Shown one piece after another: positions 29,737 to 38,377 of a stretch of 64,000 nt of DNA. The stretch covers positions 557,716 through 621,715 of the forward strand of contig NZ_JACIJC010000004.1 of the NCBI RefSeq assembly GCF_014199215.1. The letters are read 5' to 3'. Position numbers and translations under genes: made by a program. This stretch comes from Sphingobium boeckii (GTDB taxonomy: Bacteria > Pseudomonadota > Alphaproteobacteria > Sphingomonadales > Sphingomonadaceae). Below the pieces are notes generated by a model that did no database searches, was not told where the DNA came from, and saw nothing but the letters and a program-made list of their open reading frames with translations. Numbering within the stretch: position 1 is the first letter of the stretch; every line of letters starts with the position of its first letter.

Positions 29737-31599
29737 ATGATCTTGGTCGAAACTCAATGGGGAACGCATGTGCCTGCTCTTCCGGACTTTTCCCGTCGCC
29801 ACGTTATCGCCCTGCTCGCCACAACAATGCTGGCTGGAGCCACCGCCGTCATCGCCCAAACGGGCGATGACGGTATGCGGCTTCGTGCCTTGCTGGACGA
29901 AAGCGCCGCCGCGGATGACAGGCTTGACCCCATGTCAGCCACCCGCAAGGGCAAGCCCGGCGACGGACCATTGTTCGTGGATCCTCTCTCCGATTTCTAC
30001 GCCGATGCCCTGCGCGCGCAAAAGACCCGCGAACTGGCAGCGCTCTCCGCGATCAATCGCGCAGCGCTGATCCCGATCGACCGCATCGCCTATGACGTGT
30101 TCGCTTATCGCACGCGCCAGACCATGGCCTATATCGAAAGCGGGGCGTTTCAGACCGCCCGGCTGGCCCCGCTCAATCCTTCATTCGGCCTTCAGGTGGA
30201 ATTTCCCGATTTCGTATCCGGTGCCGGAGCGTCCTTTGCCAGCCTCCAGGATTATGAAGATGGGCTGATCCGGTTGAACGGCTTTGCGGGCTATCTCGGC
30301 AATACGGTTTCAAAATTGAAGCAGGGCGTGGCCGCCGGCTATGTACAGCCTCGGATCATCGTCGAGAATATTCTGAAGCAGGTCGATGCGCTGCTGCTCG
30401 TGCCGGTAGACGACAGTCCGTTTTTCAAGGCGATCGGCCGTATGCCGGCAGATATCCCAGCCGCAGACAAGGCGCGCCTGATCGGCGCTTACCGCACGAC
30501 GATCTCGGAGAAAATCTATCCGGGTTACCGCCAGTGGCAGATCTATCTGCGCGACATCTATCTCCCGCTGGCAACTGCCGCACCCGGTCGTTGGGCGATG
30601 AAGGGCGGCAACGTGCTTTATGCCGCCGAACTCGCGCGGCACACGACGACCACGCGATCGGCGGCCGATATCCACACGCTCGGCCTGTCCGAAGTCGCGC
30701 GGATCCGCAACGAGATGGAGGCAGTCCGCACGCAGATCGGGTATAAGGGCAATCTCAAGGCGTTCTTCGCACACATCCGCACCGATCCCCGATATTATTA
30801 CACGACTTCGGAGGAATTGTTGGCGCGCTTCAAAGCGGTCGAGGCGAAGATCTGGCCCTCCATCCCCAAATTGTTCCACGACCGGCCAAAGGCACCGTTC
30901 GAGGTCCGCCCGCTGCCCGCGCTCGGTGATCAGCGCGGCACCGGCTATTATCGACCGGGTGAACCCGATGGCGTTTCTCCCGGCATCCTGTTTTTCAATA
31001 TGTCCATGCTCGGCACGCGGCCCATTCCCACGCTGGAGACGCTAACGCTGCACGAAGGCATTCCCGGACACCATTTCCAGATCACATTGGCACGCGAAAA
31101 TGAAAGCCTGCCACCGTTGCTACGCTTCGGATCATCCACCGCCTACACCGAGGGGTGGGGGCTTTATGCGGAATCACTGGGGCGCGAACTGGGGATGTTC
31201 GGCGATCCGCTGCAATGGTTCGGCCATCTCGATATGGAAATGCTCCGCGCCGTCCGTCTTGTGGTGGATACCGGGCTGCACGCCAAGCAATGGGATCGCC
31301 AGAAGGCGATCGACTATATACGCGCCAATACGTCGATGGCGGACAAGGACGTCGCTGTCGAAATCGATCGCTACATCGCATATCCTGGGCAGGCCTGTGC
31401 CTATAAAATCGGCGAACTCAAATTTCGCGAACTGCGCATCCGCGCTGAAAAGGCGCTGAAAGACCAGTTCGATGTCCGCGACTATCATCGTGAGGCGCTC
31501 AATACCGGCGCCATTCCGATGGATGTGCTCGAAGCCAAGATCGAAAACTGGATCGTATCCACGCGAACCGAGAAGCAAGAAGGACAAGGGAAAGCATGA
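29737..31599 (+). CDS. DUF885 peptidase (second copy)
   Basis: 620 residues from the ATG at 29737. A GTG 33 bases later, preceded by TGGGGAACG, is an equally good start and gives a more normal signal (DFSRRHVIALLATTML). The presumed metal motif HEGIPGHH is at 439-446 and the family segments TEGWGLYAES and YPGQACAYKIGE follow. Only the core resembles the copy at 20702, so this is an old paralogue. Its stop overlaps the start of an NTF2-like gene by 4 bases. Confidence 0.87.
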   Translation: MILVETQWGTHVPALPDFSRRHVIALLATTMLAGATAVIAQTGDDGMRLRALLDESAAADDRLDPMSATRKGKPGDGPLFVDPLSDFYADALRAQKTRELAALSAINRAALIPIDRIAYDVFAYRTRQTMAYIESGAFQTARLAPLNPSFGLQVEFPDFVSGAGASFASLQDYEDGLIRLNGFAGYLGNTVSKLKQGVAAGYVQPRIIVENILKQVDALLLVPVDDSPFFKAIGRMPADIPAADKARLIGAYRTTISEKIYPGYRQWQIYLRDIYLPLATAAPGRWAMKGGNVLYAAELARHTTTTRSAADIHTLGLSEVARIRNEMEAVRTQIGYKGNLKAFFAHIRTDPRYYYTTSEELLARFKAVEAKIWPSIPKLFHDRPKAPFEVRPLPALGDQRGTGYYRPGEPDGVSPGILFFNMSMLGTRPIPTLETLTLHEGIPGHHFQITLARENESLPPLLRFGSSTAYTEGWGLYAESLGRELGMFGDPLQWFGHLDMEMLRAVRLVVDTGLHAKQWDRQKAIDYIRANTSMADKDVAVEIDRYIAYPGQACAYKIGELKFRELRIRAEKALKDQFDVRDYHREALNTGAIPMDVLEAKIENWIVSTRTEKQEGQGKA

Positions 31600-32087
31600 A
31601 GAAAATTCTGACGGCGCTGGCGATCGCATCGCTCAGCGTGACACCTGCGATGGCCGCGAAGAAGGAGCACACATTCTCCAGGCCAGTGGCCAGCGATCTC
31701 GTCAGCCGCATGTTCGTTTGGTGGAACGCCGCCTTCAAGGATCCAGAAGGTTTCACGCCCGAGGCTTTCGGTCAGTATTTCACCGATGATGCGGTGATGC
31801 GGATCAACGGCACGAACCGCGCGAAGGGGCTGACCGATCTGGCGGCACGCTTTCGCAAGATCCAGTCCAGCGTCGATGCCGTCGAGATCAAGGTGCCGTT
31901 CGTAGAAGCTTTCTCTTCGCCCGATGGCAAGAGGATCTTCACTTACCATCTCGAAAGCGCGATCGAGAATGGCAAGGAGAGCCATTCGATGGTGATGGGC
32001 TATGTGGAAGTCCGCGGCGGCAAGATCGCACTCGTCAATTTCCTGAGCATGGAAGGCCAGCCGGGACCGATTGAAATGATGCCTTGA
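31596..32087 (+). CDS. secreted NTF2-like (SnoaL-fold) protein (second copy)
   Basis: 163 residues with a signal peptide ending AMAA. It matches the protein at 24950 in the segment SRMFVWWNAAFKDPEGF and in YFTDDAVMRINGT. It is translationally coupled (ATGA overlap) to the DUF885 peptidase upstream, which ties this family to peptide metabolism. Function unknown. Confidence 0.82.
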   Translation: MKKILTALAIASLSVTPAMAAKKEHTFSRPVASDLVSRMFVWWNAAFKDPEGFTPEAFGQYFTDDAVMRINGTNRAKGLTDLAARFRKIQSSVDAVEIKVPFVEAFSSPDGKRIFTYHLESAIENGKESHSMVMGYVEVRGGKIALVNFLSMEGQPGPIEMMP

Positions 32088-32284
32088 ATGATGACCAAAT
32101 TTTGATCCCATTATCTCCGCTGTAAAACGCGGGATGAGCGCGCGCATCCGATGACGCGTTAACAGAACTGTCGTCGAAAATGGCGTCGAGGCCCAGAAAA
32201 CGAACCCGCGGTTCGCTCGCCATGGATGGGTGATCCGCGGTGGACGCGTGACGCGCATGAGTTGATAGCCGGGCGCGGCAATCT

Positions 32285-33244
32285 TTAATCCGCGGCTGAA
32301 GCGCCGGACTTCAAATGACGTTTCAACCAGTCCGCTCCGTCTGCAATGGCGGTGTTGGCCATATCCGATATGTTCATGGATTCCAGAAAGCTGTGGATAG
32401 CGCCGGCGTAAACCGTCATGCGAACCTCCACCCCCGCGTCGCGCAGCTTTGCAGACATAGCGCGATTTTCATCGGCGAGGATATCGCACGCGGCGATGCA
32501 CAGGAAGGCCGGGGGCAGATTGTGGAGCTTTGCCAGCATCGGCCGGGCATAAGGGCTCTGCCGATCTCCATCGGGGCCGAGATAGGCATCCCAGAAATCG
32601 ACCATCTCGCTTGCAGTCAGATTATAGGCGTCGCCGTCATAGCGGCTGTGGCTGTCGCGGATCTCCGTATCGAACGCGCCATAATTGAGCAGCAGCGCGT
32701 TCAGCGGCGGCTCTCCCGCATCGCGCAGCCTGAGCGCCGTCGCCAGCGACAGATTGGCTCCGGCCGAATCACCGCCGATCGCGACCCGCTCGGGATCGAG
32801 GCCGTGCGCAGCGCCGTCGGACCGCACCCAGCCTACCACGTCCACAATCTCGTCCAGCGCATGAGGAAAGCGCACTTCGGGCGAGAGGCTGTAATCCACG
32901 CCGATCACCGCGCAGCCGACCCGTGCGGCATATTCGCGCATCAACCGATCATGCGTATCGATGCTGAACAACATCCATCCGCCGCCATGGATATAGAGCA
33001 GCACCGGGAGGACGGGATCGGCATTGGGGCGGTGAATGCGGACCCGCAGCTTGCCCGCGCCGACGATCAACTCTTCGGTCTTCGCCATTACGGGACCGCC
33101 CGCCGTCCATGGCGCGCGCACCTCTTCGGCCACGGCGCGCCGCGCGGAAATATCGGCATAGCCGCCGGCCGACAGCCTGGCATAATCGGCATTCACCTGA
33201 TGATGGAACCGGCGGATGTGGGGATCGACATCATCCATCATCAC
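32285..33244 (-). CDS. alpha/beta-hydrolase esterase of the hormone-sensitive-lipase family
   Basis: 319 residues, no signal peptide. The HSL-family oxyanion motif HGGGW is at 86-90, the nucleophile elbow GDSAG has Ser160, and Asp254 (AACDIL) and His284 (AIHSF) complete the triad. Such enzymes hydrolyse short acyl esters or amides. It overlaps the PaiB-type gene by 14 bases as last gene of an S9 peptidase-PaiB-esterase operon. The natural substrate is unknown. Confidence 0.9.
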   Translation of the reverse strand: MMMDDVDPHIRRFHHQVNADYARLSAGGYADISARRAVAEEVRAPWTAGGPVMAKTEELIVGAGKLRVRIHRPNADPVLPVLLYIHGGGWMLFSIDTHDRLMREYAARVGCAVIGVDYSLSPEVRFPHALDEIVDVVGWVRSDGAAHGLDPERVAIGGDSAGANLSLATALRLRDAGEPPLNALLLNYGAFDTEIRDSHSRYDGDAYNLTASEMVDFWDAYLGPDGDRQSPYARPMLAKLHNLPPAFLCIAACDILADENRAMSAKLRDAGVEVRMTVYAGAIHSFLESMNISDMANTAIADGADWLKRHLKSGASAAD

Positions 33245-33854
33245 TATCCCCGGCCTGGCGCATCAGGCGCGCAAGCGGCACATCGCCCAGCGCGTCCAAT
33301 ATTTCATTCAGCGTTTCGGGGCTCTCATCCTGCCCCAGCTTGAAGCGCGACCGCGCGCGGATCACGTTCGCACGAAACGCCACGATATGGGGAATGAGCT
33401 TGGCATAGCGATCCCCCATCGCGTCAGGACGCCAGGCACCGGGGCCATCGCCTTCCATATGAGACACCAGCGCATCGATCGCCGCGTCATTTTCGTCCGG
33501 GACGAGGCGGATTTCCACCTCATATTGGGCAAAAGCGTAATTCCATGTCGGTGCCCAGCCCGGCTTCGATACCCAGCCCGGCTGGATATAGCCTTGCGGA
33601 CCCTGAAACAGGATCAGCGCACGCGGTTGCGCCGCCACCACGGCCAAGTGAGGATTGGCGAGCGCGAAATGACCGAAGAAGCCTGTGATCTCCCCATCGG
33701 CCCCAATGTCCGCCAGCAGCGGCAGCGGGGTCGAGACGAACCCCTCCGGCCCATCCGATACGACCATCGCAAGCACCTGTTCGCTGACGAAGGCCGCGAG
33801 ACTTTCCCGATCGCGGGGCGCAAACTGGTCCCCATATTCCTGTTTCTTGTTCAT
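33231..33854 (-). CDS. FMN-binding PaiB-family protein
   Basis: 207 residues from MNKKQEYGDQFAP, whose ATG overlaps the S9 peptidase stop (ATGA). Family features are TPLPLLAD, GHFALANPHL, LILFQGPQGYIQPGW and PTWNYAFAQYEVEIRL, typical of the flavin-reductase-like split-barrel fold. PaiB of Bacillus was described as a negative regulator of sporulation and protease genes; whether this copy regulates anything or acts as a flavoenzyme is unknown. Coupling to a peptidase gene is notable. Confidence 0.88.
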   Translation of the reverse strand: MNKKQEYGDQFAPRDRESLAAFVSEQVLAMVVSDGPEGFVSTPLPLLADIGADGEITGFFGHFALANPHLAVVAAQPRALILFQGPQGYIQPGWVSKPGWAPTWNYAFAQYEVEIRLVPDENDAAIDALVSHMEGDGPGAWRPDAMGDRYAKLIPHIVAFRANVIRARSRFKLGQDESPETLNEILDALGDVPLARLMRQAGDSDDG

Positions 33855-36037
33855 CGTTGCGGGACAATGCCCCATTTATCGTCCGCCGCCCAGATCGCAA
33901 AAGCCTGAAACATCGCTTGCTGCTGACGCACGGCCTTGCTGCCGGATGCGCCCATATGGCCGCCGATGGACGAGATCTTGGTCATGATCGGATGGCCGCC
34001 GGTGGTAACGGCCCGCGCACGCACCGTGAATTTCAGCGGCTCATAAAAGGCGACGCGTTCATCGGCTAGGCTGCTCGTGGTGAGCAAGGCGGGATAAGCG
34101 GCGGGCTTGAGCTGATCATAAGGCGAATAGCTCGCGATATACGCATATTCCTCCGGCACGCGCGGATCGCCCCAGATCGGCAAAGCGGTGAGCCCCAGCG
34201 GATGCGTTTCGAATGCGTCCATCGTGTTCAGCGGATCCACGAACGGCACTTGCGCGATCACGCCCGCCCAGAGATCGGGCCGCATCGTATAGATCGCCCC
34301 CATCAGCAGACCGCCCGCGGAATAGCCATGCGACACGATCCGCCCCTTAGCTGTATAGCCTTCCGCGATCAGATGTTCGGCGCAAGCGATGAAATCGGTG
34401 AAGGTCTTCTTCTTGCCGGTCTTGAGCACCGACCGCCACCAATGGCTGCCCTTTTCCGCGCCGCCCCGCACATGGGCGATGGCGTAGCTCCAGCCCTGAT
34501 CGACCAGCGCGATCGACGCGGCATCGAATTCCGCCGGCACGGTCGCGCCATAGGAACCATAGCCATAAAGGAAGAGCGGCGCTTTCCCGTCGCGCCGAGC
34601 CGCCTTGGATCGCAACAGCGTGATCGGCACACGTTCGCCATCCGGGGCCACGGCTTCAAGCCGTTCGACCACATAATGCGCGGGATCGTAAGCCGGATTG
34701 ATTGTCGTTGCGCGGGCCGGCGCTGCGGTGCCAGAGGCGAGCATCAGGCGCGAAGGCTGTGGCGGGGTGCGCGGTGATTGATAGGTGAAAGCCAGCGCGG
34801 GCGCGTCCCAACCCTGACCATGCGGCGCGAACAGGGCGTAAGCGGGTTCGTCGAAGCCGACATCCCGCTCCCCGCCCTTCTTGTCCATCACCACAAGACG
34901 CGGATTGGCGTCGCGCCATTCCTCGCGCACCAGATGATCGCGGAACGGATGAATGGCGGCGATGAAACGCCCCGCGATATGCGGCACCCAGGGTTTCCAT
35001 TGCGCGCGGCCTGGCGTCGCTACCGGCACCGTCATGATCTTCATATCGATCGCGCCATCGACATCCGTAAGAATGACAAGCTGATCGTTCCAATGATCCA
35101 CATCGTAGCGCAGATCGGGCGCACGCGGCTCCACCAGGATCGGCTTTGCCGTGGGATCGCTCGCGGGAACGAGCATGACCTCGGTCTGCGCGCCGTTCAG
35201 CATCTGGATCACCACGAACCCGCCGGAAGCCGTGGTGCGCAACTGAATGAAGAAAGCGGGATCGCTTTCGGCATGCACCTTCACGTCCGCGCCGGTCTGC
35301 ATATCGCGCCGCCACACCGAATTGGGATGGCCGCTGTCATCGCGCCCTACCCAGAAGAGATAGCGCCCGCCCGCATCGAAGGCAAAGCTGCCATGGCCCG
35401 CATCGATATCCGTGACGCGCATCTTGCCCGTGGCAATCTCGCGGACGCGGATGGAAAAGATGCCGGATCCGGTCAGATCCTCGGCCCAGCCGAACATCTT
35501 CTGATCAGGGCTGTGAAACGGGCCGGCCCAATGCAGGCCATAAAAGGTCTTGCCCTTGGCCTGCGCGCCCGCGTCGAGCAGAATCTGTTCAGCGCCGCCC
35601 GCCTTGGGTTTGCGCGCATAGACCGGATATTCGCTGCCCGGTGCAGCGCGCTGATAATAAAGATAGCCGCCGTCTTCCACTTCCAGCGGCGAGGTCGCGC
35701 TGTTGCCGACGGCTTCCGCTCTCTGCAGCAATGCTGCTTGCAAGGGCTGAGAGGGGGCCAGCATGGCATCGGCATAAGCCGTCTCGGCGTCGATCGCGGC
35801 GCGGATCGGCGGATCGAGCGTGGTGGGATCGCGCAGCACCGCGTGCCAATCCTTCGGCCGCATCCAGGCGTAATTATCGATCCGCTTATGGCCGAAATTG
35901 CCGACTTCCCTCGGCTGCACCGGCTGCTGCGGCGGGATCGGCCAGGCAGATTTCGCGGCGAGCGCAACGCCCGGCCGTGCCATCGCCGCTATCGTCATCG
36001 CACCCAGCGATACGCAAATCTTTCGGCGGTCCATCAT
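33851..36037 (-). CDS. S9 family peptidase, oligopeptidase B/prolyl-oligopeptidase type, exported
   Basis: 728 residues with a signal peptide (MMDRRKICVSLGAMTIAAMA). The N-terminal seven-bladed propeller precedes a C-terminal alpha/beta-hydrolase domain with HVRGGAEKGSHWW, Ser573 (GYSAGGLLMGA), Asp659 (SSLADERVAFYEP) and His694 (IGGHMGASG). The spacings 86 and 35 match oligopeptidase B. The enzyme would cleave short peptides after basic or proline residues in the periplasm. First gene of a three-gene operon next to a TonB receptor. Confidence 0.92.
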   Translation of the reverse strand: MMDRRKICVSLGAMTIAAMARPGVALAAKSAWPIPPQQPVQPREVGNFGHKRIDNYAWMRPKDWHAVLRDPTTLDPPIRAAIDAETAYADAMLAPSQPLQAALLQRAEAVGNSATSPLEVEDGGYLYYQRAAPGSEYPVYARKPKAGGAEQILLDAGAQAKGKTFYGLHWAGPFHSPDQKMFGWAEDLTGSGIFSIRVREIATGKMRVTDIDAGHGSFAFDAGGRYLFWVGRDDSGHPNSVWRRDMQTGADVKVHAESDPAFFIQLRTTASGGFVVIQMLNGAQTEVMLVPASDPTAKPILVEPRAPDLRYDVDHWNDQLVILTDVDGAIDMKIMTVPVATPGRAQWKPWVPHIAGRFIAAIHPFRDHLVREEWRDANPRLVVMDKKGGERDVGFDEPAYALFAPHGQGWDAPALAFTYQSPRTPPQPSRLMLASGTAAPARATTINPAYDPAHYVVERLEAVAPDGERVPITLLRSKAARRDGKAPLFLYGYGSYGATVPAEFDAASIALVDQGWSYAIAHVRGGAEKGSHWWRSVLKTGKKKTFTDFIACAEHLIAEGYTAKGRIVSHGYSAGGLLMGAIYTMRPDLWAGVIAQVPFVDPLNTMDAFETHPLGLTALPIWGDPRVPEEYAYIASYSPYDQLKPAAYPALLTTSSLADERVAFYEPLKFTVRARAVTTGGHPIMTKISSIGGHMGASGSKAVRQQQAMFQAFAIWAADDKWGIVPQR

Positions 36038-36055
36038 GCACGCATCATCCCAGAA

Positions 36056-36087
36056 AATTGGTGGCCGGGAAACCGATCCCGGCCACC
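36056..36087 (-). terminator. rho-independent terminator after TonB receptor gene
   Basis: On the minus strand GGTGGCCGGG-N8-CCCGGCCACC gives a perfect 10-bp stem followed by AATTTTCT, starting 8 bases past the receptor stop. It insulates the receptor from the S9 peptidase operon. Confidence 0.85.
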
Positions 36088-36095
36088 TATGACCT

Positions 36096-38285
36096 TTACA
36101 ACGCCCAGTTCAACTGCACCCCAAAGGTGCGCGGGCGAACGATGAAGCGGCCAGCGCCCGAACCAAAATCGGAATAGCCGAATGTCACGGCGCGCTTATC
36201 CGCAATATTCTCGGCATAGACCGCCGCCGAAAAGGCACCGAGCTTGGCCGAAATCCGCGCATCGAAAATGCTATAGGGCGCAAAGCTCGTCGTCTCGGTG
36301 AGGAAGCCCGGCGAGCGGGACACATAGCGATGAAGCAGCATGACCGTGGGCGCGACCTCACCACCAAAGCTGTAGCTTGCCGTGTTGGAGATGCGCCATT
36401 TCGCGGCGGACGGCAGCCTCTTGCCTTCGGGCAGCGGCGGCGAACCCGTGGGAATGGCTTCGGAGAGCTTGGCGTCGAGATAGGTCACGTTGGTGGCGAA
36501 GGAGAAGCCCCCCAGCGTGAGCGCCGCCGCGGCCTCGACACCATAGATTTCCGCCGCGCCTGCATTCGCGCCATAGGTGAGACCATCGCCAGCGCGGCGC
36601 AGCCGCACCTGAAGATTAGTCCAGTCGACGTAAAATCCCGTGAGGTTGAGATTCAGCGCCTTGTCGAACAGATCGAACCGGGTGCCGACTTCGTAATTCC
36701 ACAGGCTATCGGATTCGGTGCCCAGCGGGATGGGCGATCCGGCCAGCGGCGGCAGCGTGTTGGGCGAACCGAAGCGATAGCCCTTGGATGCCAGCGCATA
36801 GACCATGAAATCATCCTGCGGCTGATATTTGATCGAGAGCTTCGGCGCGAAACCGGATTCGTTGACGCCGAACGGCGGATTGATCAGCGGCGCACTGTAG
36901 GGCGCGCCGGAGAAGATGCCGGCACCGATCGTGTAGGTATCCGTGCTGGTCTGGAACAGACGCCCACCCGCGGTCAGCGTGAACGCGCCGAGATTGAGAT
37001 TGCCCTCACCGAACAGCGCGTTTTCTTCGCCCTTGGTGCGGGACGCGCCGAAATAATATTCGTCCCCGTTCAGCAGACCAGCGGCATTCTCGGCAGGATG
37101 GTTTGCGGTGTAGTTGGGAGAGGAAAGATGCTCCTGAAAGCCTTTTTCCGTATTGATGTGCGTCGCGCCCACCACCCAGTCAAACGTCTCGCCCTTGGGG
37201 GACGCAAAGCGCGCCTCGAAAGACCAAGTGGTGCTTTGACCGGCTTGCAGAAAATTGTGGAGGCCAGGATTCAGAGCCCCATAAAAGGGAATGGACGAGA
37301 GCTCGTCATAAATGTCGCCGCTCTTCTTGTTATAAGTGCCCAGCATCGTGAAATCGGCGAAACCGAAATCATGATCGAGCCGCAAGCTGTGAAGCTCGGT
37401 TTCGAATATCATCGGCAATTCGATCGCGGTCGACTTGACCAACAGGCCGAGATTGGCATTGGCGATGCTGTTGTCGTCCGTGCGGCTCTTTTGATACAGA
37501 CCAAGATAGCTCAGCTTGGTATCCACATCGGGGGTGAACACGATCGAGCCGCGCACGCCGAAGGTGTGGAGATCGTTGGAGCCCTTTTCGCCCACGCCGA
37601 TATTGTTGATATACCCCGCATCGACGCGCTGGGTGACCACAGCGCGCACCGCCAATTTATCGGCGATGATCGGCAGGTTGATCATGCCTTTCGCGCGGTA
37701 ATTCACTTCGCCATCGGAAAAGCGCGTGGTGCCGATCCCGGCTTCCGCTGCGGCCTCGATCGCCTCCGGGTTCGCAAGGTTGGATATGAAATTGATCGCG
37801 CCGCCCAATGAGGCGGAGCCGAACAGCGTGCCCTGCGGGCCGCGCAACACTTCGACGCGCTGCACGTCGAAAGCGTCGATATCGGGGATGACGACGGTAT
37901 AGCCGGGTTCGTTCATCGGGATATCGTTGATGAAATAGCCGGTGGTGCCCTGACCCTGATCGAGCCCGGCATTGGTGCCGATGCCGCGGATCACTGCCTG
38001 TGAATTGTTGGACGGCCCGGTATTGAAGGCCACGCCGGGCGTGCGCGTCAGATAATCCTTGAAATCCTGTGCGCCGATCTTCTCGAGCTGCTCACCGGTC
38101 ACGGCGGAGAGGCTGCCTGCGAAATCGCCGAGCCGCTCCTGCCGCTTGCCGGCGGTCACGATGATTTCATTGCCGGTGTTCGAAGCACTGTCTTCCACCG
38201 CTTCCTGCGCCCAGGCCGGTGTCGCGCCCGCCATCATCATCGCGATGGCGGATATGGCAAATGGCTTGATCATGATCTTGGTCAT
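36096..38285 (-). CDS. TonB-dependent outer-membrane receptor
   Basis: 729 residues from MTKIMIKPFAISAIA (an internal ATG four codons later is also possible), signal peptide ending PAWAQ. Plug segments are NEIIVTAGKRQERLGDFAGS, AVIRGIGTNAGLDQGQGTTG and RVEVLRGPQGTLFGSASLGGAINF; the barrel ends FGVQLNWAL. It lies between the S9 peptidase operon and an exported amidohydrolase, suggesting import of a peptide or amide. Confidence 0.94.
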   Translation of the reverse strand: MTKIMIKPFAISAIAMMMAGATPAWAQEAVEDSASNTGNEIIVTAGKRQERLGDFAGSLSAVTGEQLEKIGAQDFKDYLTRTPGVAFNTGPSNNSQAVIRGIGTNAGLDQGQGTTGYFINDIPMNEPGYTVVIPDIDAFDVQRVEVLRGPQGTLFGSASLGGAINFISNLANPEAIEAAAEAGIGTTRFSDGEVNYRAKGMINLPIIADKLAVRAVVTQRVDAGYINNIGVGEKGSNDLHTFGVRGSIVFTPDVDTKLSYLGLYQKSRTDDNSIANANLGLLVKSTAIELPMIFETELHSLRLDHDFGFADFTMLGTYNKKSGDIYDELSSIPFYGALNPGLHNFLQAGQSTTWSFEARFASPKGETFDWVVGATHINTEKGFQEHLSSPNYTANHPAENAAGLLNGDEYYFGASRTKGEENALFGEGNLNLGAFTLTAGGRLFQTSTDTYTIGAGIFSGAPYSAPLINPPFGVNESGFAPKLSIKYQPQDDFMVYALASKGYRFGSPNTLPPLAGSPIPLGTESDSLWNYEVGTRFDLFDKALNLNLTGFYVDWTNLQVRLRRAGDGLTYGANAGAAEIYGVEAAAALTLGGFSFATNVTYLDAKLSEAIPTGSPPLPEGKRLPSAAKWRISNTASYSFGGEVAPTVMLLHRYVSRSPGFLTETTSFAPYSIFDARISAKLGAFSAAVYAENIADKRAVTFGYSDFGSGAGRFIVRPRTFGVQLNWAL

Positions 38286-38377
38286 CGTCTTTTCCCTTTT
38301 TTGCCCGGCTGCCGCGTTGCGCAGCTTGTGCCGGGATGTTGGATGGTGCCGTTCTTTGACGGCTTGCTGGTTGATCC

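Noticed and set aside
34778..36145. 455-codon open frame opposite the S9 peptidase
   Set aside because: Antisense to a peptidase with complete catalytic triad; no ribosome site or domain.
36330..37811. 493-codon open frame opposite the third TonB receptor
   Set aside because: Antisense to a receptor with clear signal peptide, plug and barrel; composition is typical of a shadow frame.
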